Of a stretch of 64,000 nucleotides of DNA, positions 36,071 to 47,570 are shown piece by piece (within the stretch, counting starts at the first letter, position 1; each line of letters begins with the position of its first letter). A model generated the notes under the pieces. The model had not been told where the DNA came from. It ran no database searches and saw only the letters and a list, made by a program, of their open reading frames with translations. The position numbers and the translations under genes are program-made. This DNA is from Taxillus chinensis (taxonomy: Eukaryota > Streptophyta > Magnoliopsida > Santalales > Loranthaceae). The DNA lies in contig CM042090.1 of assembly GCA_023512835.1 (NCBI GenBank), positions 2,426,826-2,490,825 on the forward strand. Direction: 5' to 3'.

Positions 36071-36444
36071 TGTCACGAGATGAGAATTCAACTTGCGCAG
36101 CACATAGCTTTCCTTTTAACTCAGATCGCTAAGATCAGCCGTCCACCATTCGGATCGTTCGCCTATGATCCTGTAACCTGTTAAACAATTACACAAATAA
36201 TGACAAACACACACGCGGAAGCAATGTGAAAAATGCGTTCTCGTTGTATTGATTGAATGAAAGGTTTACAGAATTAAAACTATCATATAGAGCTTTGCTC
36301 TATATATAGATATTAACACTTTTTTCGTTTCTACCATCAGGAGACATACATTATGATACAAATTACATGATGACGCTAATTAAGTTAGCTCCTATTAGGA
36401 GTTGTACAAAACATAAGAGGCTACAAAAATCTATAAGTGTGACA
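36071..36444 (-). repeat. H 3' LTR, polypurine tract at 36445-36456
   Basis: It runs TGTCACGAGATG to ATAAGTGTGACA as written. A TATA-like CTATATATAGAG lies at 36300-36311 on the minus strand. The ATGTCTCCTG block near 36330-36346 is shared with the A LTRs. TTCTCCCCCACT inside it is the complement of the polypurine tract. Confidence 0.85.
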
Positions 36445-36503
36445 TTCTCCCCCACTCAATCTCGCAACACCATCGATATGAGTGTTGCATGAAATACCTT
36501 GAT

Positions 36504-38105
36504 TTATTCAGGAAATTGCCACAAGTCCGCTTCTTGTTCCCAACTTGCCTCTTTGTCAAGTCTATCCTTCCATTTGACGTAATACTCCACATGACTTGGA
36601 GTTACACCTCTTCTCAGCACGACTTGATAAGCCATTAATTTCTTTGTCGTGCCCTTTGTCAACTGCTGTAGGGGCCCGTTGTCTACTCGGGTCTTCATCG
36701 GCATGAAAGGATTTGAGTAGACTCATGTGAACCACCGGGTGTGTCACGCCCCGGATTTCCAACCCGAGGAAACCGGCACGTGACTCCCCTTGTACCCACA
36801 CGGAGGGCAAAAGGGGTTAGGGTGCAAACCCCGAATATAACATTTTAAACATCCACAACACATTCAAGAAGGTAAAGTTCATAAAAGCAATCCACAATCC
36901 AAACCAGTCACGGGTCACACACGGGTCATTACAGGGTGTCCCTGCATCTTTGATGAGAGTTCCAACTTATACGCCACCTTCTCGAATCGCTTCAGGATTC
37001 AAAAAGGTCCTTCATATCTGTGTACCAAACCCTTGTACTTATGCCTTAGCGTCTTTGTTTAGCGCAAAAGGAGTTTGAGCATCACCATGTCGCCCTCCTG
37101 GAACTCCACTTCCAGTCGATGTTGATCCACCCACTTCTTCATCTTTTTCCCTACTTTGTACAAGTATGCCCTTGAAAGATCAGTTTGTCCATGCCATCCC
37201 TTAGCAAACTTGTATGCCGCAGGACTCCTTCCAGTATAACCAATTGTGAAAGAAGTTGGCGTCATTGGTTGTTGTTCAGTAGCAAGCTCGAACGGACTCA
37301 CGTTCGTCGACTCGCTCTTTTGTAAGTTATATGAGAATTGGGTAATGTCCAGCACCTTCACTCAATCCTTCTGTTTGGCACTTACATAGTGTCTCAAATA
37401 CAGCTTCAGCAAACCATTGACATGCTCTGTTTGTCTATTCGTTTGCGGGTGAAAACTTGTGGAGAAGTTTAAGTCTGAACCCATTAAACAAAACAACTCT
37501 GTCCCAAATCTTCCAGTGAACCTTGAGTCTCGGTCACTAATGATAGACTTCGGAATGCCCCAATACTTCACCACATTTTTGAAAAATGGTCGGGCCGTAT
37601 TGTTCACTGTGTAATCCTTCAGAGCTGCAATGAAAACCCCATACTTTAAGAATTGATCGACCACCACAATGATCCTGTCGCATCCTTCGGTCTTGGGAAG
37701 GGCAACGATGAAGTCCATCGAAACACTTTCCCAAGGTCTTTCTGAAGTAGGCAATGACTCCAACAATCCTATAGGTTGTCGATTCTCAATCTTGTCTTGT
37801 TGGCATACAAGACATGTCCTCACATACAATTGGATGTTCTCCACCATTTGAGGCCAATAGTAGGTTCGTTCTATTAACCCTAGTGTATGATCAACTCTAG
37901 GATGCCCCACCCATTTTGAGTCGTGACACTCCTTTAAAATTTCCCTCCGAAGATTTCCCCACTTCAGCATAAAGACATGCTCCCCTTGTGTGTATAGCAG
38001 TCCATCCCTCAACCAAAATATGTGCGTCATCCCCTCCTTGACACACTCCACCAGGCACTTGGCCAACGGATCGTGATTCATCCCTTCCTTCAACCTTGAA
38101 AGCAA
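36504..38105 (-). pseudogene. H integrase and chromodomain (broken)
   Basis: A 247-codon frame (38105-37362) has HPRVDHTL and CLVCQQ (zinc-binding), SMDFIVALP (first Asp), IISDRDSRFTG (second Asp) and FHPQTNRQTEHVNG (Glu), so all three catalytic residues are visible. It stops at KQKD*, and the frame 37361-37059 continues with LDITQFSYNLQKSESTN. The chromodomain (VEYYVKWKDRLDKEASWEQE) is at 36704-36504. Between these two parts the coding sequence is split by the mini-LTR at 36742-36932. Confidence 0.88.
36742..36932 (-). mobile_element. 191-bp mini-LTR of the Tekay-like group
   Basis: As written it starts TGTCACGCCCCGGATTTCC and ends CGGGTCATTACA, the same two termini as the 1.6-1.85-kb LTRs in this window. 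It is flanked by perfect GGGTG repeats (36737-36741 and 36933-36937). Only the outermost parts of the LTR are present: about 150 bp of the U5 side and a few tens of bp of the U3 side. Confidence 0.88.
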
Positions 38106-38844
38106 AGGGAATTGTGGTTAGCTAATGGCCGCAAGTTCTGTCTTCCTGCTTAGCGCATCCGCCACCATATTCGTTATGTCTGGCTTGTACTCCAGCACAA
38201 AGTCGAATTCCACCATGAATCCTTGTCATCTCACTTGCTTAGGAGTTAGGTTCCTTTGGGTGAGGAAGTAACTCATTGCAATGTTGTCTATCTTCACCAC
38301 GAACTTCGCTCCATGCAAGTAGTGTCTCCATGTTCACAAATAATGGATGACTGCCGTCATCTCCTTCTCATGCACCACATACCTTCGTTTGGTATCATTG
38401 AGTTTTCAGCTCTCATAAGCAATGGGGTGTCCCTCTTGCATAAGAACACCGCCAATGGCAAAGTCAGAAGCGTCCGTATTCACTTCATACGGCTTCTTGT
38501 GATCCGGTAACGCCATCGTTGGTTCCGCCATCACCATCCGCTTCAATTCCTCAAAGGCTTCACAACAAGTCTTGCTCCACACCCAGTGCTTGTTCTTCTT
38601 TAATAACTCTGTTAGGGGAGTGGCAATGTGGGAATATCCGCAGATGAATTTTTAATAATAATTCACCAATTCAAGGAACAACCACAGTTTTGGAACTCTT
38701 TTGGGCATCTCCCATTCTTGGATGGCTCGTATCTTCTTTTTGTACATTCAAAGATTTCCTCCGCCAATAACATGACCAAGGAATGACACCTCATCCCAGC
38801 CAAAGCTACACTTCTCCTTTTTCATATATAATTGATTCTCTCAC
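38106..38844 (-). pseudogene. H RNase H and reverse transcriptase remnant
   Basis: DNA in this stretch aligns base by base with A2 RNase H and late RT (14295-15010), for example the complements of EVNTDASDFAIGGVL and KKHWVWSK, but no long frame remains. It is truncated at 38844 by the B3 LTR. Confidence 0.75.
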
Positions 38845-40076
38845 TGTTGGATCAAGCCCAAAATTTGGATAATGCGGATAAAACCTATGTAATTTGATTT
38901 GAGACATTGCATGTTTATTCTTAAGTTGTTGCAGAAGATATGATCTTAATCCGGACCTGCACTCATGAGAGAAAAGCTAAAGACAGGATACATAATCTTG
39001 ATCCGGATCATTGTGAGTGTCGTCAAACACTCGGTAAATAACCAAGTCTTCATACGGAATAAGGATCACTCATGCGGCCCAAATGCTTAGAGTTACGGAC
39101 TAAGGAATCCGCATCTTAAATTTTAAACGGGCTAAGTCAAATAGATGCGGAATAAGAATCCCAGTCTACATCTCGCTTGGAGTAAGAGAGTTATCATGGA
39201 ATAAATAGCTAAGTCTTCCACTCAAGCGGACTAAGGACAAGAAGACACGGAGTAAGGAATCCGAGCCTTTCATACATGTGGAGTAAGGAACGACTTGTGT
39301 GAAATAAGGACCCAAGTCCTTTATTCGCACAGAGTAAGGAAAACAAATGCGAAGTAAGGATGCGCTGATACGGAGTAAGCCATTCGGACCTTTTAACTCA
39401 TGCGGAGTAAGGAACTCATGCGAATTAAGGAACTCGTGCAGAGTAAGGAAACACTGATACAGAGTAAGCTCTCCGAACTTCTCGTTCATACGGAGTAAGG
39501 AAGCGTTGACACTGTAATGACCCGTGTTTTGGGATGTGGAGTTAGTCACAGTTTTGCCTTTTGGGGTGGTAATTGTTAGGTTTTAGGGAGTTTTATCCCA
39601 CACACATTGGCTTGAACACTTTGTATGATGATGGGCAAGCTTAAGGTAAGAGATGAGCCCAAGAGGGAACCTTTAGGGGGTGCACGTGACAATGCACGTG
39701 AAAATGGCTCGTCACGGGCAGTGATGTTTTTGCATGGGAGCCTTCCAGAAGTTATTCTAAGTCTTGTGGCAAAATCTTAGGGCATTTGGAGCTTGCATGT
39801 GACAATGGTCTTTGTCATGTGCAACTATGTTTTTGCACCATCACTTTGGTTTTGTTATTCTAATAATCTTTTCTCAAAGGGGCATGTTTGAATTGTGTGT
39901 ATTTTGTCCGATGTGGATGTAGGAAGGTTGTAGCCTGTTTAATCAAAACTACGTCGTTTTTATGTTGGGGTTCACTTAATCAAAACTACGTCGTTTTGAT
40001 GTTAAGGTGTCTATATAAGGAGGAGCCCTCTTTGTTTTAGGTTTTAGGGTTTCAGTTGTTAGCCACCGCAGCCGTC

Positions 40077-40126
<50 letters not shown>

Positions 40127-40212
40127 GCAAGGAGAGCTCCTGGTCGTAGCTATTGGGGTGACTCACGTGGGTGGACGGCATCTAGCATGGGAGCAAGGAG
40201 GATTTTCCAGAG

Positions 40213-40973
40213 GTAGGGGTTCTGTTCTTCTTTGAATCTATCCCAGGATTTTGGCCCTGTGGTAGGCGATTTGTGGCTTTTTGGATATATACGTATATAT
40301 TTAAATCCATATAGGTGTGATCTCCTATATGGATGTTGGCCTTCAATGGCATGTTTCGTTTGATTCTAACGTTGAGTCCGAGGTATGGGAACTCTTGGGG
40401 TTCGTTGTGGGGCAGTAGGCCTTAGAGGCCGTTGGGATGTCTGTGGTTCGTTAGGCTTCGTTCCGTTGTAGGATCACATGGGAAACCTTGGGGTTTCAGG
40501 GGGAAAAATATACTTGATATAATGATTGATGATCCAAATGCATGCTATGTATTTGATTGTATGCCTGTCTGGCTGAGATTGGAGCCTGTGTGGCTGGAGC
40601 CTTCGAGGCTGGTGGTGGAGCCCGGTGGCTGTGGAAGCCCGTGGCTGGTTATGGGACCCGGTAGCTGTGGAAGCCCGTGCCTGGTTATGGAGCCCAGTGG
40701 CTGTGGAAGCCTGTGGCTGGTTATGGAGCCCGATGGCTGTGGAAGCCCGTGGCTGGTTATGGAGCCTATGTGATTGTGGCAATGGTTGTACCTGTTGATG
40801 TGGCTTGTTTGTGTATAAATGTTGATTATGGCCTATCTGTATAGTATTGCCACGACACTGCACTCGTGCACGTCAACATGCAAATGTTAGGAGCATGGGA
40901 TGGGTTGGGAAAACATGATCCCTACTGAGCTGTGGTTGCTCACTCCTCCCGTTGTGTTTTGTTTACTTTTCAG
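40213..40973 (+). other. Putative intron inside solo LTR 39513-41308
   Basis: The donor CCAGAG/GTAGGG and acceptor TTTACTTTTCAG/GAACC enclose 761 bp. The same sites are present at the same place in related LTRs. No RNA evidence is available. Confidence 0.5.
40605..40770. repeat. Tandem array, about 42-bp unit
   Basis: Four copies of a unit built on GGTGGCTGTGGAAGCCCGTG and GGTTATGGAGCC. Related arrays with a different unit lie at the same place in the other LTRs. Confidence 0.9.
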
Positions 40974-42021
40974 GAACCTACAGGCGTTAGGTGGGAACAC
41001 CAAGGTGGAAGACAGTTATGCTTTATTGCTTTGTTTAATATTATTTTGTGTTGTTATTTTTGTGGGACCTTTGTAACCCCAGTGGGGAGATATTATAAGG
41101 AGAAATTTAATTGTAATAAAGGCATGCTTGGTTTGTGAACGTTAATTGTGTTCAAAATCTAATAAAGCTAATTAAATTGCCTTGGTGATTATTTGATGTG
41201 GAGGTTGTGACATCCTGTGTGGAACCTTGTATCCTACCCCTTATCCACCGCGTGGGTAAAGGGGAGTCATGAACCAGTTTCCTTGGGTTGAAAATCCGGG
41301 GCGTAACAGACACGGAATAAGGATTCCAGTATCAAACTACCACGGAGTAAGCAACTATTGACACGGAGTAAGGATCCGAGCTTCATTAACACGGAGTAAG
41401 GAACTTTACGACGAATTAAGAAGACGCTACTCAAACTTATCAGCTTCGCATTCAAAGTCGTCAGCTCGTTGTGTTCTGATGTAAGACAAACTCATTAAAA
41501 ACCTAAATCATCTTACACGTGGATCACACGAATATGTGGACATAACTTTAATTGCACTTGGAATCATGGAAAGTAATTCAAAGTTTAAAGACCCAAGATC
41601 TTGAGCTCCACATCCGCAGCAATCAAGGCAGAGAGATTTCCGAGGAACAGTCAATGCTTCACGTCGCTCGCAATAGCAAGTTCCAAGAATGTTTCTAACG
41701 GATGGCTATATATATTAACACTTGAATATTTTCCTATATGCATGTACATGTACACGAGCTCTTAGAGATTATATTGGCTAGTGTGTGAGTCATTGTAAAC
41801 TAAGTGTAAGAGAGTTTACAGTAGATTGAAAAGTTTCATTAACTTTAATCTGCTACTATTTTGTTGTATTTATCTTCTAATAATAAAACAAAATACTTCC
41901 ACTATCTGGTTATCTTTCGCATTGTTTTTTTGTTTGACCAGATAAGTGTTGTGTCAGAGATAAGCAAAGGGTTTTTGATTAGAGCCTATTCACCCCCCTC
42001 TAGGTTCCAAGGACCAACAAG

Positions 42022-42033
42022 TGGTATCAGAAC
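42022..42033 (+). promoter_or_regulatory. B3 primer-binding site, initiator tRNA-Met type
   Basis: TGGTATCAGAAC lies 2 bp after the LTR. It is one base different from TGGTATCAGAGC. Confidence 0.85.
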
Positions 42034-42714
42034 AACTTTACCTGCTCAAAGTATATATCCCACTCTTTCTCTCTCAACAATGGACGAAGAAAGCAGTATG
42101 TTATTCAACGCTCGCTTTAACTCCGGAGGTGCATAAGAGCCCCTCCCCAACCGCAGCAGTAGCGAAAATCTCGATCCGAACACAAGTGCTCAACCTGCTG
42201 CTTTTGTTGCTCCTCAACAACAGAGTTCTAGTTTCACTCTGACCAAACCACCAAAGTTTACACCTGAGCTTTTCTCCTAGTGGAAAGCTCGCATGAGAAT
42301 GTTCATGATATGTCATGATCACCTCATGTGGCCGTGTCTTCTGTAAAGACCCGTACCTAAGTGAGGTTGGAGGCTAGGTCCGAAAAGAATTTGGAATATT
42401 TCTTCGACAGCGTGGCTTGAGCGTGAGCATTGAGTTATTCTTAATATTATTTTAATATTCTGAGGTTCTTAATATGCGTTATTATTATTATAATTATTTT
42501 AATGTTTTGGGTTTATAATTATTATGACGTTGACATTATTAATATAATTATTTAAGTCTTAGATTATTATTATTAGTACGTTTATTGAGTTTATTACTAT
42601 TATTATTATGTGATTATTGTTAATCCGTGTATTTAATGTTAAGGCTTGATTATTACTATAATGTTAGTATTATTAATATAATTTAATAATACTTGAGGTT
42701 AATTCTTATAATGA

Positions 42715-42754
42715 ATTATTATTATTACTCATATTAATAAACCTACTAATCCTA

Positions 42755-42786
<32 letters not shown>

Positions 42787-42800
42787 TTTTATTAAGGTCT
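42715..42800. repeat. ATT-rich microsatellite
   Basis: It contains runs of TTATTA, including a tract of about ten ATT units at 42757-42786. Confidence 0.85.
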
Positions 42801-42942
42801 ATTATTATTATTATTAAATATGATAATATAAAAGGGGGCAACATAGGGAATAAACCCTACGTTCTGTTTGTTGTGCGCAAAGCTTGATAGGGAGAGTAGT
42901 GAGTTTGCTGGATTCAATCTATCATTCGATCCTTGAATCTAG

Positions 42943-43004
42943 GTAGGTGATCTTGTATTTTTTGTTACCCTATAGCACAAACGTGAATTTGTACGATTTG
43001 ATAT

Positions 43005-43058
<54 letters not shown>

Positions 43059-44399
43059 TGGGCAACGTTTTACACATAAGTGTATGCAGATGATGTCTAC
43101 CGATACTTTTCCTCCCCAGTCGAAATCGTCGAATTCTTTCAGCGCCTCTCCCTTGTGTTCAATCCGTTTCCTCACTTATTTTTCCCTATTACCCATTACT
43201 ATTATTATTATTATTCATATCATTCACCCATACCATCCCTCCATGACTTCAACAAAAAGAAAATGGTGTAGGCCCGCATGCTTTTCTAACCACCCTTTCT
43301 TGTTTCCATTCGATGTCATCAGGCTAGTGGCTACACTCTAATCACTTTTCTTGTTATATTTTTATATATAATAAAAACATATATATCACCATAGCATGGG
43401 CACCAGGCCATCGGCCTGGTATCGTTACGACGTAGGAGTAGGTTAGCGTGTGATGGCTGGGGACAGCAGCACCTGCGCTGTCCCCTGAGTTCAGTCCTGG
43501 TCGGTCCATTCTGGCCGACCCGGTTTCAGCTAGGGCTTGAATACGGAAGCATTAATTTTTGTTTTTAGCTGGTTAATTACTATATCATCATTCTGTTATT
43601 AATAATGATATATTAATATTAACATCATTTAAAAATAATGTTGTGTCAGATGTTGTTTAGTAATTAGTTTCGGGCTTGATAATATTAATTTGATATAAAT
43701 AAAAAAATGATATTTGTGGCTTAAAATTAGTTATTTGATGATATATATATATATATATAAATGTAGTTATACTAACTATGGGGTGCTAGTGCTGAGTTAG
43801 TGCTTGATAATCGCGTGTGGATTTAGTGATAAAAAATTGAGGTGTAAATTATGTGTGGATGTGATAAATTGGTATTTATTGATTATGAGTGTGGGTGTGC
43901 TAAATTGGTATTAATTGATCATGTGTGTAGGTGTGAAAAATTGGTGTTTATTAATTATGTATGTGGACTCTGTGATAAATTGGTGTTTAATAATTATGGG
44001 TGTGGATTTTGTGATGAGATTGGTTGGGTTAACTGCGGGTCCCATATAGGGTTGGCAAGATAGCCGCAAGTCCCCTATGTGGCTGGTTAATGTGGCGGGT
44101 TGTCGTTAAGGACACCATAGGTCTCATATATGGCTGTTTAGTAGTGATCGGAACTCTTGGAGTTGGTAGCGGAAATTCCGGGGATGGATGATTTTTCGGA
44201 GTGAACTGTTATGACTATATGTGGACGTGATGCCTGATATTATGATTTGATGTAATCTAATTGCGATTGGATATGACACTACACTGGCACAAGCATAAAC
44301 TGATCATATAGACCTAGGAATTTAGGTGTTAGGGTACTGGAGACGGGGATCACCTACTGGGCACACGTGCTCATCCTACTTTATTTATATTTTCTACAG
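42943..44399 (+). other. Putative intron inside solo LTR 42342-44758
   Basis: The donor AATCTAG/GTAGGT and acceptor TATTTTCTACAG/GTTG enclose 1457 bp. This is the equivalent position to the shorter LTR class. Confidence 0.45.
43010..43054. repeat. TG/TA microsatellite
   Basis: GTGTGTGTGT followed by about 17 TA units. Confidence 0.9.
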
Positions 44400-45242
44400 G
44401 TTGTAGGGAATAGCTGATGGAGCCATGGCAGAGCAGGACGGGATTTCTTTATGTAGGATATTCCGTAGACCTTGTTATTTATTTATTAATTTATTTTCCG
44501 GACTCGGGTCCGTGACAGTTGTATGAACCAAATTGGTGAGACTATTTGTGAGTTACTTGGTGTGGTAGACATTTATGTGGGTTGATTGCACTGTTACACT
44601 CATTTATTTAATTTTGGATTTATCACACTGATGCACAATTCTACCCCTGTTGTAGTATTGTACAGGTTTGGGTCAGTCACCAACCCCACGACTCCTGAGT
44701 GGGCGTGGGGAAGTCGTGTTTCCTGGTTCTGTGGGTCTTAGAATTTGGGGGCGTGACATCTTCATCAGGAGCTACCTATTCCGATGACTATCAGAGAAAA
44801 TGGAGTTAGAAGGCCAAAGACTAATGCTGAGCTCACCAACGAGGAAAGAGTCTGGCAGTATGCTAGCGAAAAGGCTCTTGTCATGCTCCCAAATTCCACG
44901 GAACCCGGAACTAGGAACATGACTTCCCCTTGCCCGCACCCGAAAGGTCAAGGGGTTGGTGACTAGCACCAATGGAGACTACACCGCGGGTGTTGTCTCA
45001 AATATGCAACCCTGTACAGTCATACATCAAGGGTAATCATGTACCTTCCATACATCATCATGCATATAGTAAGTCAAACAGTCATCCAGACATCACATCA
45101 CAAACAGTATGCAAATACAAGTGTCCATGGACCCATGTCCGGATACAACACATAATACAATATAGAATACAATACGGTATCATATATCAGAGAGTGGGCA
45201 CGTCCTCCTGGAAGAAAGTCCTTCACTAGTCTCGTGTCATAC

Positions 45243-46807
45243 CTGAAAAAGGTAAACAGCAAGTAGAGGTGAGCAACAAGCTCAGTAGGTGACCCCAATA
45301 CTCCACATCATGCAAACATACAAGCCTATACTATATGCTCAGTGTACTCTTGCACCGTGTAGTGTGCACAATCATCAGGACACAGCCTGCAAACAAACAT
45401 CAGGACCCAGTCTGCCCTCACGGGACACCTTGTCCGCGATCCTCCACAGGATCCCAGCTCAGGGCACTCAGCCCTAGCTCCACGAGCTCAATGGCTCAAC
45501 GTAGGCCTTAGCCTGTCCACAGCGCAATATGCCCGGCCACATTCGCCACATAGGCCTGCCATCGGCGTATATGCCTGCCACATCAACCACATAGCACCAT
45601 CAGTGCATCACGGTGAAAACACAAACAAGTCATAGTGCCCAAGCCCCAATTCCTCCAACCAACATACCAACACCAATATGGCATTAAGGTGCACAACACT
45701 CCCTTTAGAACTGTAGCCAGTCTTCACAAGTCGATCCTCAATCCTTAACTAAGGAAGGAGATACCCATAGGAGTTGTTTTCTTGAAATAAAAAGTCCCGG
45801 CATTGGATTCCCACATCATAACTAAGATAATCTGATTTTTGGGGATTTTTCTGAGATGTCTAACCCCACTTTCCAAAAATTCACCTTTACGAAAAAATGG
45901 ATTTTTCCAAGATTTTACACTAAATCTCAATTTTCACATTTTAAAGGAGTGAGAATTTAATTTTCTAGTATTTTTCTTTGAATCCAAATGGGGGGTATTT
46001 TGTTATTTACATTGTAACTTAAATACTTAAATGGGTATAGGTTACAATGTAAATGGTCCAATCCAGTGCAGTTGCACTGGCTCGAAGCTACAGAACTGCC
46101 TGACTAGTAGCTTCAGGACCGCGACTCGTAGCTGTGGAGCGCGGAATTGCAGCGCACCTCGAAGACTCGAAGCTGGTCTTCGATCTTCGACCTTCGGACT
46201 ATGACCTTCAACCCTCGGACTACGAACTCCGAGTCTACGAACTACGGGTCTACGAACTACAGGTTTACGAACTACGAGTCTACGAACTACGACCCTACGA
46301 CCCTAGATCTTCGACCCTACGACTCAGAACTTCGGATCTTCGTCATTTCGACCCAGTAACGTGCTCAGGGTATTGTTCATCATCGTTTTCGCCTGTTCTT
46401 CGTCTGGAACCAACCCAGCGACCCCAGATGCTCCCAAACACACGTTTTACGCAAACAGACGACCATATATACCTCAAAACGCGTCCAGAACACCTTTAAA
46501 TCCCATAGTAACAACAGAAATACGCACATATAATTGCAGATTCGATAAATCTAGATCTAAACCCAGATTTCCATGGTTGACTTCTCAACCATCATGAAAT
46601 ACATAGTTATATACCCCCAAAATCACAAAAACACATCTCTACAATGATCTAAATCAATTCTTAACCACAGATCTTATCCTAAACCATTAAATCTAACCCA
46701 GAATTGGATTTCCCCCAAAATCTAGGGTTCATGCTCAATTTCATAAATCATGATAAATTCGTGCAGATCCAAAACAGAATCAAAATAAGGAGTTTAAGGA
46801 CACCTAC
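45243..46807 (-). other. Putative intron inside E LTR
   Basis: On the minus strand the donor CACTCCAG/GTAGGTGTC (46807) and acceptor CCTTTTTTCAG/GTATG (45243) enclose about 1.57 kb. The conserved block CACCTACTGAGC lies just upstream of the acceptor. Confidence 0.5.
46200..46330. repeat. CTACGAACTAC tandem repeats
   Basis: A unit of about 15 bp (CTACGAACTACGGGT) is repeated several times within the putative LTR intron. Confidence 0.85.
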
Positions 46808-47570
46808 CTGGAGTGATTCTTTGAACTCCACGAACCCAAATCGCCCCAAATCGCCAAGGCTTCAAGTTTCCAAGCTCTCTCTCTCTCTCTCTCTCTCAAA
46901 CGCACAAATGTGATAGCGTAAAGTGAAAGCTCTTTCTTTTCCTTCTATTTATATTTCTGTCAGTCATTGACCAATAACTGACCTAGTCAGTCATTGACCT
47001 AGTCAATAATTGACCTCCCAACACAATAATTGACTTCCAAGGTCCCAAACTCCAAATTGAGTCAAATTATAGTCAAAACGCTCGAAATAACGAGCACAAC
47101 ACTAAGCAGATATTATCACACTCAAAAAACCACCCAAACGCAAAGTCAACCAATAAATCCCGAAAAGTCAACAATTGGGTCAAATGGGGCCCCGACTCGA
47201 AATCGGGCCCAGGTACAGTCAAAATGCTCACACCAACGACTACATTACCGTCCAGATAGTTGCATCCCCATAGAATGACTATCTCTCAAAACTACTCAAA
47301 GATGAGTCTTTACATCCTCCCCACCTTAGGACTTTTCATCCTCGAAAATATAACACATGCCCAAAGGACATAGCAAAATTCAAGCTCAATGTCCCAACAA
47401 CAAAACATAAAACATGATCACCGATCACACATGTGCAATGCAACTCACAACAAGCCAAAAGGGCTGACAAAATCCAACAACAACAAGCTAAACCACATCT
47501 CAAACAACATATGCAAAACAAATGCATAAAACTCATACCTCAGGGAAGGTCCTCACATCCTCCCCACCTC

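Larger units (their letters stand above)
36071..38844 (-). mobile_element. Reina-like chromovirus fragment H (3' half)
   Basis: The 374-bp 3' LTR (36071-36444) is followed on the minus strand by chromodomain, integrase, RNase H and RT remnants. The element is cut at 38844 by insertion of Copia element B3. Protein and LTR blocks are related to A1/A2 but clearly diverged, so this is a different subfamily. A 191-bp mini-LTR is inserted at 36742. Confidence 0.88.
39513..41308 (+). mobile_element. Solo LTR (Tekay-like), 1796 bp
   Basis: It begins TGTAATGACCCGTG and ends CCGGGGCGTAACA, with perfect GACAC target repeats (39508-39512 and 41309-41313). Sense-strand landmarks are two palindromes (39942-39963 and 39979-40000), TATA box CTATATAAGG (40011-40020), a GA microsatellite (40078-40122), donor-like AG/GTAGGGG (40212), a 4-copy tandem array (40605-40770), a conserved block (40914-40943) and acceptor-like TTTTCAG (40973). 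Confidence 0.92.
38845..42019 (+). repeat. B3 5' LTR, interrupted by solo LTR 39513-41308
   Basis: The two parts are 38845-39512 and 41314-42019, with GACAC duplicated at the break. It carries CGGAGTAAGG repeats at 39180-39510 and 41309-41410. The sequence GAGCCTATTCACCCC (41984-41998) is the empty form of the site occupied by A1/A2 in B0 and B2. Confidence 0.88.
42342..44758 (+). mobile_element. Solo LTR (Tekay-like, 2.4-kb class)
   Basis: It begins TGTAAAGACCCGTACC and ends TTGGGGGCGTGACA, 2417 bp, with perfect TCTTC repeats (42337-42341 and 44759-44763). Sense landmarks are TATA box TATAAAAGGGG (near 42827), donor-like TCTAG/GTAGGTG (42942), ATT and TA microsatellites, a TGATAAATTGG tandem array (43835-44000), a conserved CACCTACTGGGC block (44347-44373) and acceptor-like TTTCTACAG (44399). 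Confidence 0.9.
38845..44878 (+). mobile_element. SIRE-like Copia element B3, 5' part (LTR, PBS, gag start)
   Basis: The 5' LTR starts TGTTGGATCAAGCCC at 38845 and ends GGACCAACA at 42019, followed by a PBS and a short gag. Two solo LTRs are inserted, one in its LTR (39513-41308) and one in gag (42342-44758). The rest of the element is cut off at 44878 by element E/F. Without the insertion the LTR is about 1.37 kb. This copy shows that the B solo LTRs belong to a Copia family. Confidence 0.87.
42080..44878 (+). pseudogene. B3 Copia gag N-terminus (split)
   Basis: The ATG at 42080 gives MDEESSMLFNARFNSGGA and then a TAA at 42134-42136. In another frame TLTKPPKFTPELFS and WKARMRMFMI follow, the start of a Copia gag capsid region. 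A solo LTR (42342-44758) splits it, and gag resumes with NAELTNEERVWQYASEKAL (about 44820-44878). It is then cut by element E/F. The stop, the frame change and two insertions make it dead. Confidence 0.75.
44879..47314 (-). repeat. E 3' LTR (2.4-kb class), polypurine tract at 47315-47327
   Basis: As written it starts TGTCATGCTCCCAAATTCC and ends GATGAGTCTTTACA, 2436 bp. TCCTCCCCACCTT next to it is the complement of the polypurine tract. It belongs to the same family as the solo LTR 42342-44758, in inverted orientation. It contains CTACGAACTAC repeats (46200-46330) and many TTGACC/TTGACT boxes (46960-47240). Confidence 0.88.

Noticed and set aside
40432..40863. Open frames over the tandem arrays (113 and 129 codons, both strands)
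   Set aside because: Produced by the in-frame period of the 42-bp repeat in an LTR, with no codon evidence.
43010..43341. Open frames over the TG/TA microsatellite
   Set aside because: The Ile-Tyr repeats come from the TA run, inside a solo LTR with no coding function.
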